A DNA stretch of 37,616 nucleotides, taken from assembly GCF_905397435.1 (NCBI RefSeq), contig NZ_CAJPVI010000072.1:1-37616 (forward strand), given 5' to 3'. Made by a program: the position numbers and the translations under genes. Numbering within the stretch: the first letter of the stretch is position 1; each line of letters opens with the position of its first letter. The notes under the pieces were generated by a model, which searched no databases, was not told the origin of the DNA, and saw nothing but the letters and a program-made list of their open reading frames with translations. Positions 14,820 to 22,257 of the stretch are shown here, piece by piece. The DNA comes from Cupriavidus numazuensis. GTDB taxonomy: Bacteria > Pseudomonadota > Gammaproteobacteria > Burkholderiales > Burkholderiaceae.

Positions 14820-15962
14820 TCAGGCGCCACCGTCGCGAGCCACTCCTGACGCAAGCAACCCTTGAGTGCATTCAGCACTGAAGCCCGCCTCGGCCAGCAG
14901 CTCAACCGTATGCTGGCCGGCTGCCGGCACCGGCGCCACTCCACGCCGCGCGTCACGTGCGAACCGTGGCGCCGGTACCGCTTGCAGCACACCATCCACC
15001 TGGGTGAACGTGGCGCGGGCGGCCATGTGCGGATGCCTTGCCGCTTCGCCCGGATCGTTGACCGGTGCGAAGCAGGCATCGGTGCCTTCGAACAATCGGC
15101 ACCATGCATCGCGCGGCTTCGTGGCGAACACTTCGGCCAGTGCACGGCGCTGGTCGGGCCAGCACTCACGCTGCATCTGCGCCGCAAAGCGCGTATCGCC
15201 TGCAAGCCCCAGGCGTTCCATCAATTCCCCGTAGAACTGTGGCTCAAGCGCCGCGACATTGATCCAGCGGCCATCGGCACAGCGATAGCTGTGGGCCCAA
15301 TGCGCGCCGTCGAGCGTGCCGCCGCCGCGCGTGTAGTCGTCCCCGCTGCGCGCCGCCACGCCGAACAGCAGGTTCATCATGTGCGCGGAGGTATCGACGA
15401 TGGCAGCATCGACGACGTCGCCCTGCCCTGACTCGCGCGCACGCAGGATGCCGGCGAGCAGTCCAACCGCCAGGTACAACGCACCGCCCACGTCGCCCAC
15501 GAGCGTCGGGGGCGCGACGGGCGCCTCGCCGGGCGGGCTCGCGTACCAGAGCGCGCCGGACAGCGCGGTGTAGTTGCTGTCATGTCCCGCCACCTGTGCG
15601 AGCGGGCCCGACTGTCCCCAGCCCGTCATGCGGCCATAGACCAGCGACGGCCGGCGGCCGAGGCAGACCTCGGGGCCCAGACCGAGCCGCTCCATCACGC
15701 CGGGCCGCATGCCTTCGATCAGCGCGTCCGCACCATCAAGCAAACGCAGTACGACTTCAGCCGAGCCGGGCTGCTTGAGATCGAGCACGATCGACCGCTT
15801 GCCGCGATGCACGACCTCGGCTGGCCTTGCACCGCCCGCCGATGGGCCGGGTCGTTCGATCACGATCACATCGGCCCCAAGGTCGGCCAGCAGCATGCCG
15901 CAGAACGGACCGGGACCGATGCCCGCGATTTCCACCACGCGCACGCCTTGCAGGATGGACAT
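14820..15962 (-). CDS. CaiB/BaiF-fold protein, 2-methylacyl-CoA racemase-like
   Basis: This 380-residue protein has the family III CoA-transferase fold, but its active-site residues are those of alpha-methylacyl-CoA racemase rather than a transferase: His127 in AGHDSNYTALSG, Asp157 in VGDVGGALY and Glu240 in NVAALEPQFYGEL line up with the His, Asp and Glu of the bacterial racemase. The racemase epimerises (2R)- and (2S)-methylacyl-CoA so that acyl-CoA dehydrogenase can act. It is the last gene of the acyl-CoA operon, 14 bases after the dehydrogenase, with GGAGACGG before the ATG. This points to a substrate with a methyl branch next to the carboxyl group. A CoA-transferase role is the alternative. 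Confidence 0.85.
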   Translation of the reverse strand: MSILQGVRVVEIAGIGPGPFCGMLLADLGADVIVIERPGPSAGGARPAEVVHRGKRSIVLDLKQPGSAEVVLRLLDGADALIEGMRPGVMERLGLGPEVCLGRRPSLVYGRMTGWGQSGPLAQVAGHDSNYTALSGALWYASPPGEAPVAPPTLVGDVGGALYLAVGLLAGILRARESGQGDVVDAAIVDTSAHMMNLLFGVAARSGDDYTRGGGTLDGAHWAHSYRCADGRWINVAALEPQFYGELMERLGLAGDTRFAAQMQRECWPDQRRALAEVFATKPRDAWCRLFEGTDACFAPVNDPGEAARHPHMAARATFTQVDGVLQAVPAPRFARDARRGVAPVPAAGQHTVELLAEAGFSAECTQGLLASGVARDGGA

Positions 15963-15976
15963 CCACCGTCTCCGCT

Positions 15977-17113
15977 TCAGAACGCCGACAAGCCGGTCAG
16001 CGCACGGCCGATCACCAGCCGCTGAATCTCCGACGTTCCCTCCACCACGGTTCCCTCGCGCGACTTCCGGTAGAGCTTCTCCAGCCCGAACTCCGCGCTC
16101 AGGCCGTAGCCGCCGTGGACCTGCACCGCGCGGTCGACCACACGCTGCGCCGCTTCGGTCGCATGGAGCTTAGCCATCGACGCTTCGGTCGCGCACGGCC
16201 GGCCGCGGCGGGCCAGCTCCAGCGCGCGGTAGGTCAGCAGCCGCGCCGCGTCGATGTCGACCTGGTTGTCGGCAAGCTTGGCCTGAATCAGTTGCTTCGC
16301 CCCGATCGGGCCTCCGAACTGCGTGCGTTCTCTGGCATAAACAAGCGCCGCTTCCTGCGCGGCCAGTGCGTGGCCGATCGCGCTCAGCGCCACATAGGCG
16401 CGCGCTTCCTGGAACTGGGCCAGCATCGCGCCAAGGCCGCGGCCATCGGTGCCGAGGCGGTTCTCCGCCGGGATCTCGACGTCGTCGAAGGCCAGCTCGG
16501 CCGTGCTCACCGAGCCCATTGTCTCCAGCGGCGTCGACGCGAAACCATGCTCCTGGCGGTCGACCACGTAGAGGTCGAGCTGCCCGGTCTCGGCCGAGCG
16601 CGCCAGCACGGTGACAAAGTCCGCGTACTGGCCGTTCGTGATCCACACCTTGCGGCCGCTGATGACATAGCCGCTGCCCTTGCGTACGGCGCGTGTCTTC
16701 ACCGCGCTCACGTCGGAGCCGCCCGAGGGCTCGGTGTTGGCCGATGCCGCCATGCACTCGCCCGCTCCGAGCCGGCCAAGGTATTTGCGGCGGACGGCTT
16801 CGGAGCCGAAGCGCGAGACGATCAGCCCCACGCTTTCATTGATGAACGCCTTCTGCGCGATCTCGCAGGTATGCTGCACGCCCGTTTCGTAAAGCAGGCC
16901 GGCCGTGACGGGATCGAAGCCCATCCCGCCGTCTGCTTCGGGCCAGCGGCCGCTGCCCAGGCCGAACGGGATCATCCTGCGCAGCATGTCCTGCACCGTC
17001 TCGCGCGGCAGGCCGTCGCGGTGCGCCTTCTGCACCGGCGCGATCTCGCTGCGGCAGAACTTTGCGAAGGCGTCGACCGCCTCCTGTTGCTCATCGGTGA
17101 TAAACGGCCACAT
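15977..17113 (-). CDS. Acyl-CoA dehydrogenase
   Basis: This 378-residue flavoprotein has the normal length and all domains of the family: the N-terminal helical domain (about 1-120), the beta domain with the FAD/substrate signature CMAASANTEPSGGSDVS and VISGRKVWITNGQYAD, and the C-terminal helical domain with RERTQFGGPI and VQVHGGYGLSAEFGLEKLYR. Glu358 in VVEGTSEIQRLVIGRAL is the catalytic base position of short/branched-chain dehydrogenases. It introduces an alpha,beta double bond into an acyl-CoA and passes electrons to ETF. It lies ten bases after the ligase gene and before the racemase-like gene, which would supply the correct epimer. Confidence 0.93.
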   Translation of the reverse strand: MWPFITDEQQEAVDAFAKFCRSEIAPVQKAHRDGLPRETVQDMLRRMIPFGLGSGRWPEADGGMGFDPVTAGLLYETGVQHTCEIAQKAFINESVGLIVSRFGSEAVRRKYLGRLGAGECMAASANTEPSGGSDVSAVKTRAVRKGSGYVISGRKVWITNGQYADFVTVLARSAETGQLDLYVVDRQEHGFASTPLETMGSVSTAELAFDDVEIPAENRLGTDGRGLGAMLAQFQEARAYVALSAIGHALAAQEAALVYARERTQFGGPIGAKQLIQAKLADNQVDIDAARLLTYRALELARRGRPCATEASMAKLHATEAAQRVVDRAVQVHGGYGLSAEFGLEKLYRKSREGTVVEGTSEIQRLVIGRALTGLSAF

Positions 17114-17122
17114 GGTTTCCTC

Positions 17123-18676
17123 TCAGATTGCCCGCCACTGCGTTGTCCAGAACTTCGCGCGTACCTCGCGCCGAAGCAGCTTGCCCACTGCGCTGCGCGG
17201 CAGGTCGTCCCAAAACTCCACGCTCTTGGGCGCATGCACGCCGCCGAGCCGGTCGCGGCACAGCGCCGCGATTTCGTCGGCCGAGACGCTGCGGCCCGGC
17301 TTGAGCTGGATCACCGCCTTGACGGCTTCACCCCACTTGTCGTCGGGCACGCCGACCACCACGCAGTCGAGCACCGCATCGTGCCCGGCGATGACCGCTT
17401 CGACCTGTGCCGGATAGACGTTGAAGCCCCCCGACACGATCATGTCCTTGAGCCGGTCGACGATGGTGATGTAGCCACGCGCGTCCTTGACGCCGACGTC
17501 GCCGGTGTGGCGCCAGCCGTGCCGCGAAATGGCTTCCGTCTCCGCCGGATTGCGGTAGTATCCCTGCATCGCCATGCTGGTCTGCACGACGATTTCGCCG
17601 CGCTCGCCGGCCGGCAGCAGGTTCCCCTCCCCATCCATGATCTCCACGCGAGCGTGGCGCGCCGCCCGCCCCGCCGAGCGCAGCACGGCCTCGTCGAAGC
17701 TGCCGTCGGGCAGCAGGTAGTCCTGCGGCGTCTTGACCACCAGCGGGAACAACGTTTCCGTCTGCGCATAGCCTTCGCACACCACCGGCCCGAAAAGCCG
17801 GACCGCCTCCCTGTACTTCTCGGGCGCCACCGGCGCGGCGCCGGTCAGCAGCACCTTCAGCGAGCGGAAGTCCGTCGTGGCGGCGCGCGGGTGCGCCATC
17901 AGGCTGTACATCAGCGTCGGCGGCACGAACAGGTTGGTAATGCCATGCCGCTCGATCTGCTCGAAGATCTCGGCCGGGTCGGTCAGATTCATCACCACCA
18001 CCGCGCCGCCGCCGAGCATCGCATGCAGTGCGGCGATCCCACCGGCGTGCGTGAGCGGCGCGACGGCGAGATAGCGTGTCGCGGTGTCGACCCGGTAAGC
18101 CGCGATGCCGCCGAGCACCGAGATCTCCATCGCGCGGTGTGTGTGGACCGCCGCCTTCGACGGCCCCGTGGTGCCGCCGGTCGGCTGCAGGAAGCATGCG
18201 GCGGCAGGGTCTTCCGGACCGGCGTGGAACGGCTGCCAATGGCCTGCCATCCATGCGTCGAGCGCGGGGCCGTGTTCCGACACGCGGTCGATGCAGATGA
18301 AGCGCCGCACACCGTTCAGCCCTTGCTTCAACTGTGGGACCAGATGTTCGTAGGCGCTGTGGAAGAAGATGAACTCGCAATCCATGCGCCCGAGCACATC
18401 AATGTTGACGCCGACCGGGTTGCGCGTGTGGGCCGACAGCCAGACCATGTCGGCGCGGTTGATCGCGAGCAGCAGCAACGGCACGCGATAGTCGTTGGGC
18501 GCATAGAGCGCGATATGGGCACCCGGGCGCAGCCCGGGATCGTTCTGCAGCGCGTGCGCTGCGGCGTGGACGAACGTCTGCGCAGCAGCGAAGTCCAGCG
18601 TCAGGTCGTCCTCGATCAGCGCCGGCAGCCCGGGATGCAAGGCCGCCACCGCGTCGAAGTAGTCGGAAATGCGCAT
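17123..18676 (-). CDS. AMP-forming acyl-CoA ligase (FadD/AMP-binding) 2
   Basis: This 517-residue protein is an ANL-superfamily adenylating enzyme. The P-loop reads PTGGTTGPSKA, the A5 motif CEGYAQTET, the hinge and A7-A8 motifs GWRHTGDVG, DRLKDMIVSGGFNVYPAQVE, and the C-terminal lysine lies in RSAVGKLLRREV. It would activate a carboxylic acid to its CoA thioester with ATP. The ATG at 18676 has GAGGA five bases before it and follows the TctC gene by only seven bases; longer in-frame extensions would run into tctC and are rejected. Another ligase is encoded in the same operon, so the two may act on successive intermediates. Confidence 0.9.
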   Translation of the reverse strand: MRISDYFDAVAALHPGLPALIEDDLTLDFAAAQTFVHAAAHALQNDPGLRPGAHIALYAPNDYRVPLLLLAINRADMVWLSAHTRNPVGVNIDVLGRMDCEFIFFHSAYEHLVPQLKQGLNGVRRFICIDRVSEHGPALDAWMAGHWQPFHAGPEDPAAACFLQPTGGTTGPSKAAVHTHRAMEISVLGGIAAYRVDTATRYLAVAPLTHAGGIAALHAMLGGGAVVVMNLTDPAEIFEQIERHGITNLFVPPTLMYSLMAHPRAATTDFRSLKVLLTGAAPVAPEKYREAVRLFGPVVCEGYAQTETLFPLVVKTPQDYLLPDGSFDEAVLRSAGRAARHARVEIMDGEGNLLPAGERGEIVVQTSMAMQGYYRNPAETEAISRHGWRHTGDVGVKDARGYITIVDRLKDMIVSGGFNVYPAQVEAVIAGHDAVLDCVVVGVPDDKWGEAVKAVIQLKPGRSVSADEIAALCRDRLGGVHAPKSVEFWDDLPRSAVGKLLRREVRAKFWTTQWRAI

Positions 18677-18683
18677 GGCGTCC

Positions 18684-19673
18684 TCACTCGGCAGGCTGGA
18701 TGCCAGCGCGCGCGACCGTACGCTTCCAGCGCTCGGTCTCCGTAGCCTGGAAGCGGCGCAGATCGTCCGGACCGCCGGAGAATACTTCGATGCCGAGCTT
18801 CTCCATCGCCGCGGCGGTCTCCGGATTGTTGTTGGCCATGCGCATCCACCCGGCGAGCTTCTCGATGACGGGTTGCGGCGTCTTCGCGGGCGCATAGAGC
18901 GCGGTCCAGCTATAGATCTCGAAGGCCGGAGCACCCAGTTCACGCCCGGTCGGCACCTCTGGCAGCATCGGATGTCGCTTGTCCGCGGCCACGGCCAGCG
19001 CGCGGAGCTTGCCTCCCTTGACCAGCGATGCCACGGCGGAGGGATCTCCGATGGAGAAATCCACGACGCCCGCAGCCGCGTCCATCAGCGCCGGTCCCGC
19101 GCCCTTGTATGGCACGTCCTGGAACTTCACGCCAACGCTTTCCGCGAGCAGCTCCACATAGACGCGGTAGCCCTGCCCGCCCGCGCCGAATGTCACTGCG
19201 TTCGGCTGCTTCTTCGCGGCCGAGACAAGGTCGCCAAAATTCTTGTAAGGCGAACCGGTGGCGACCACGATCACGTTGGTGCCCCGCGACGCCAGCGCCA
19301 CCGGCGCGAAATCGCCGACCGGATCATAGGGCAGGCGCTTGAACAGCGCGGGATGCAGCGTCAGCGCATTGCTGGAGAAGAAAAGCGTGTAGCCGTCCGG
19401 TTTGGCGCGCGCTACAGCCTGCGCGGCGATGAAGCTTTCGCCGCCGGGCCGGTTTTCCACCACAAAACTCTGCTTCGTGATCTCCTGCAGGCGCTTGGCG
19501 TAGATGCGCGCCGTCGTGTCGGCGCCGCTGCCGGGCGGAAACGACACCACCAGCGTCACGGGCCGTGCCGGGTAGTCGGCTTGCGCCCACGCCATCGCCG
19601 GCAGCGTGCTCGCAAGGGTCAGGGTACTAAGCGCCGCGCAAAGGATGCGGCGGCGTCCTGGCTGATGGTTCAT
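18684..19673 (-). CDS. Bug/TctC-family periplasmic solute-binding protein
   Basis: This 329-residue protein has a Sec signal peptide (MNHQPGRRRI, then a hydrophobic core ending at AMAWAQA near residue 30) and the typical Bug start of the mature part, YPARPVTLVVSFPPGSGADTTAR. Other family marks are VENRPGGESFIAAQAVARAKPDGYT and LPYDPVGDFAPVA. Bug proteins bind carboxylates, amides or amino acids in the periplasm and work with TctAB membrane subunits or as sensors. No tctA or tctB is present, as is common for this family in Cupriavidus and Bordetella. AAGGAG precedes the ATG at 19673. Its place inside the acyl-CoA operon suggests that it captures the carboxylic acid to be degraded. Confidence 0.92.
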   Translation of the reverse strand: MNHQPGRRRILCAALSTLTLASTLPAMAWAQADYPARPVTLVVSFPPGSGADTTARIYAKRLQEITKQSFVVENRPGGESFIAAQAVARAKPDGYTLFFSSNALTLHPALFKRLPYDPVGDFAPVALASRGTNVIVVATGSPYKNFGDLVSAAKKQPNAVTFGAGGQGYRVYVELLAESVGVKFQDVPYKGAGPALMDAAAGVVDFSIGDPSAVASLVKGGKLRALAVAADKRHPMLPEVPTGRELGAPAFEIYSWTALYAPAKTPQPVIEKLAGWMRMANNNPETAAAMEKLGIEVFSGGPDDLRRFQATETERWKRTVARAGIQPAE

Positions 19674-19734
19674 GTCTTGTCTCCTTGGTCGTTGTTCTTG
19701 TGCCATGGTCGATCCGACGTCGACCGGGCGCCCC

Positions 19735-20685
19735 CTACTGCAGGTCCGCTGTCCTGCGCCGCGCCGCTTCATACTCGGCCTGCGTCGCTGCCACCAGTCC
19801 GGCCACGTCGTGAATGCCCGTAACGCCCGACACGCTGTGCCCGGCGCTCCAGATATCGCGCCAGCGCTTCGGCTTGTCGTCGGAAGTGCCGCCGCCGAAG
19901 CGCGTGCGCGCCTCGTCGAACGTCACCGTTTCGTCGAGCTGGTCCGGATCGAGTCCGGCCGCTTCGATGGACGGGCGCAGCATGCTCGCGTCAAGGCCGG
20001 TGAAGGCGCGCGTACGCATGACGTCGTCGAGGCGGCTGCTGACGACCATCGCCTTGTGCCGCGCGTCGGCCATGCTTTCCTCAGTGGCAATGAACTTCGT
20101 GCCCATGTAGCCGAGGTCGCAGCCAAGCGCGCGCGCGGCCCACAGCGCATGGCCGTCGGAGATGCCGCCGGCCATCACCAACGGTCCGTCGAAGAACTGC
20201 CGGACCGCGCGTGCGAACGCCATGCCGTTGGCCCAGCCAGTCTGGCCGCCAGCGCCCGCGCTCAGCAGCACGAGGCCGTCGGCACCGGCGCGCAGCGCCT
20301 TCTCGGCATGGCCGACGGAAGCCACGTCGGCAAAGACCGTGCAGCCGACATCGTGCAGCGGCCCCACCACCGCAGCCGGAGATCCGACGCTGGTGATCAC
20401 CATCTCCACGCGATGGCGCACCAGGCACGCCAGATCGTCCTGCAGGCGCGGCTGGCGGATGATCAGGTTCGGGCAGACCGGTCCCGGCTGCTCGGCATCC
20501 TGCAGCGACTCGCGCATCTGGGTGAGCCACTGGTCGAGTTCGTCGACCGTGCGCGCGTTGGCGGTGGGAAATGCCCCGACCACGCCCGCACGGCAGGCCG
20601 CCGTCACCAGCGCCGGGCCGCTGACGCGCAGCATGGGCGCGGCAATCAGCGGCAGACGCAACCGCTGCAAGGCCGCGGCACTCAT
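19735..20685 (-). CDS. Nitronate monooxygenase-like FMN protein with Gln at the catalytic His position
   Basis: This 316-residue TIM-barrel flavoprotein belongs to the 2-nitropropane dioxygenase/nitronate monooxygenase family. The start MSAAALQRLRLPLIAAPMLRV, the FMN phosphate segment GPLVMAGGISDGHALWAARALG and the motif GYMGTKFIATEESMA are all typical. At the place where nitronate monooxygenases and FabK-type reductases carry GGHxG, it has GAGGQTG with Gln148, so the usual catalytic His is missing. Nitronate oxidation is therefore doubtful, and a reductase or other FMN reaction on an acyl-CoA is possible. Its ATG overlaps the stop of the hydratase gene (ATGA), so it is tightly coupled to the acyl-CoA operon. 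Confidence 0.85.
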   Translation of the reverse strand: MSAAALQRLRLPLIAAPMLRVSGPALVTAACRAGVVGAFPTANARTVDELDQWLTQMRESLQDAEQPGPVCPNLIIRQPRLQDDLACLVRHRVEMVITSVGSPAAVVGPLHDVGCTVFADVASVGHAEKALRAGADGLVLLSAGAGGQTGWANGMAFARAVRQFFDGPLVMAGGISDGHALWAARALGCDLGYMGTKFIATEESMADARHKAMVVSSRLDDVMRTRAFTGLDASMLRPSIEAAGLDPDQLDETVTFDEARTRFGGGTSDDKPKRWRDIWSAGHSVSGVTGIHDVAGLVAATQAEYEAARRRTADLQ

Positions 20686-21458
20686 CGACCGCTCCACGTC
20701 GGCTTGCGCTTCTCCGCGAAGGCGGCGAGCCCTTCGCGGCGGTCTTCGGAATCGATGGCGCGCGCAGCGATCGGGACCTGCAGCCTCCATGCTTCTTCCT
20801 CGGTCCAGTCGGCGCTGCGCTGCATGATCTCCTTGCTGGCCGACAGCGCCAGCGGCGCATTGACCAGCAACTGTTCGGCCATGGCAATGGCGTCCTGCAG
20901 CGCGGCGCCTGGCTCGGCCAGCCGGTTGACGAGGCCGTGCTGATGGAAGAACGGCGCGTCACGCAACTCGCCGGACAAGGCGAGCTCCATGGCGAGGTGA
21001 TATGGAATCCGGCGTGGCAGCCGGAACAAGCCGCCACCGACGGCGACCACGCTGTGACGCACTTCGGGCAACCCCATGCGCGCGTCGCGCGCAGCCACGA
21101 CAAGGTCGCACGACAGGCACAGCTCCAGGCCACCGCCGACCGCGTAGCCCTCCACCGCCGCGATCAGCGGCTTGCGCGGCGGGCGTCGGAACAGGCCGAA
21201 GCCGCCGCGGTCGTCGGTGGTCGCCCGTTCGCCGCGCGCGGCGGCCTTGAGGTCGGCGCCGGTTGAAAAATTGCCACCGCTGCCGGTCAGGATGCCGATA
21301 AACAAGCTCGGGTCATCGTCCAGCAGGTCCATCGCCGCGCTCATCTGCTCGGCGGTGGCCGCGTCGCAGCAGTTCTTCACATGCGGGCGGTTGAGGGTGA
21401 CGATCAGCAGCGGGCCGCGCCGCTCGGTCAGGACATTGGGAAGGGTCTGCTCTGGCAT
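20682..21458 (-). CDS. Enoyl-CoA hydratase
   Basis: This 258-residue crotonase-fold protein has both catalytic glutamates of true hydratases: Glu112 in VGGGLELCLS and Glu132 in MGLPEVRHSV, exactly 20 residues apart as in the mammalian enzyme. The oxyanion-hole residues lie in FSTGADLKAA and GYAVGGGLE. It ends in the common tail AFAEKRKPTWSGR. It would add water to the double bond made by the dehydrogenase, giving a 3-hydroxyacyl-CoA. It follows the SDR gene by seven bases and overlaps the flavoprotein gene. Confidence 0.92.
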   Translation of the reverse strand: MPEQTLPNVLTERRGPLLIVTLNRPHVKNCCDAATAEQMSAAMDLLDDDPSLFIGILTGSGGNFSTGADLKAAARGERATTDDRGGFGLFRRPPRKPLIAAVEGYAVGGGLELCLSCDLVVAARDARMGLPEVRHSVVAVGGGLFRLPRRIPYHLAMELALSGELRDAPFFHQHGLVNRLAEPGAALQDAIAMAEQLLVNAPLALSASKEIMQRSADWTEEEAWRLQVPIAARAIDSEDRREGLAAFAEKRKPTWSGR

Positions 21459-21465
21459 GCGCGCC

Positions 21466-22257
21466 TCACATCGAGAACGAAAAACCGCCGTTGACGGGAT
21501 AGGTCTGGCCCGTGATCCAGGCGCTGGCTTCCGACGCCAGGAACAGCACCATGTTGGCCACGTCGGTGGGCTGCCCCGGGCGGCGGATCACGTAGCGCTC
21601 CATCATCTTCTTGACCATTTCGGGCTGCTCCTGCAGCCGCTTCTCGATGGCCGGCGTGACCGTCGCCGAGATCGCCACCGTGTTGGCAGTGACCTGGTAG
21701 CGCCCGAGCGTGCGGGCGATTGCGCGCATGAAGCCGGCCGCGCCGGCCTTGGCGCCGGAGTAGACCTCGAGGCCCGCTTCCCCCACGCGCCCCGCGTCCG
21801 AGATGATCGTGATGATCCGGCCGCGCTTGCGCTCGATCATGTCGGGAATGCAGGCGCTGGCGCAGTGGATCACGCCATGCAGGTTGACCGCGATGGTGCC
21901 GCCCCACGTTTCCTGCCCATGCTCCCAGAATGGCTTGCGCACATCGGCCGACGGCGTCGCGCCAAAGTTGCCGGCGTTGTTGACCAGTACATCGACCGGC
22001 CCCGCCAGTTCGCGCACCTGCGCCACCATGCGCTGCACGCTGGCTGCGTCCGACACATCGGCCTGCACGGCGAACGCATTGCCGCCGCTGTCGCGGATCG
22101 CGCTGGCGACGGCTTCGGCACGCTCGGCGAAGTAGTCGTTGACGATGACGGCGGCCGCGTTGTGCGCGGCGAAGTGGCGGGCAATCTGTTCGCCCACGCC
22201 TTGTCCGGCGCCGGTGACCAGCATGACCTTGCCGCGGAGATCGAGGATGTCGTTCAT
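21466..22257 (-). CDS. Short-chain dehydrogenase/reductase
   Basis: This 263-residue classical SDR has the nucleotide-binding glycine motif VTGAGQGVGEQIA near residues 14-26, the NNAG motif, and the catalytic Ser in ITIISDAGRVG with Tyr and Lys in VYSGAKAGAAG (Tyr 13 residues after Ser). The C-terminal ASAWITGQTYPVNGGFSFSM is standard. It would oxidise a hydroxy group or reduce a keto group on the acyl-CoA or free substrate. The ATG at 22257 overlaps the ligase stop (ATGA), so it is translationally coupled to ligase 1. A 3-hydroxyacyl-CoA dehydrogenase role is plausible but not proven. Confidence 0.92.
   Translation of the reverse strand: MNDILDLRGKVMLVTGAGQGVGEQIARHFAAHNAAAVIVNDYFAERAEAVASAIRDSGGNAFAVQADVSDAASVQRMVAQVRELAGPVDVLVNNAGNFGATPSADVRKPFWEHGQETWGGTIAVNLHGVIHCASACIPDMIERKRGRIITIISDAGRVGEAGLEVYSGAKAGAAGFMRAIARTLGRYQVTANTVAISATVTPAIEKRLQEQPEMVKKMMERYVIRRPGQPTDVANMVLFLASEASAWITGQTYPVNGGFSFSM

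Noticed and set aside
15827..18745. A 972-codon open frame on the plus strand across the racemase, dehydrogenase and ligase genes
   Set aside because: Its product is rich in Arg, His and Ala with no domain, and it is fully antisense to three genes with intact motifs. High GC alone leaves such frames open.
18677..18943. N-terminal extension of ligase 2 into the tctC gene
   Set aside because: The extension would overlap the C-terminus of the TctC protein, has no ligase-like sequence, and the ATG at 18676 has its own ribosome site.
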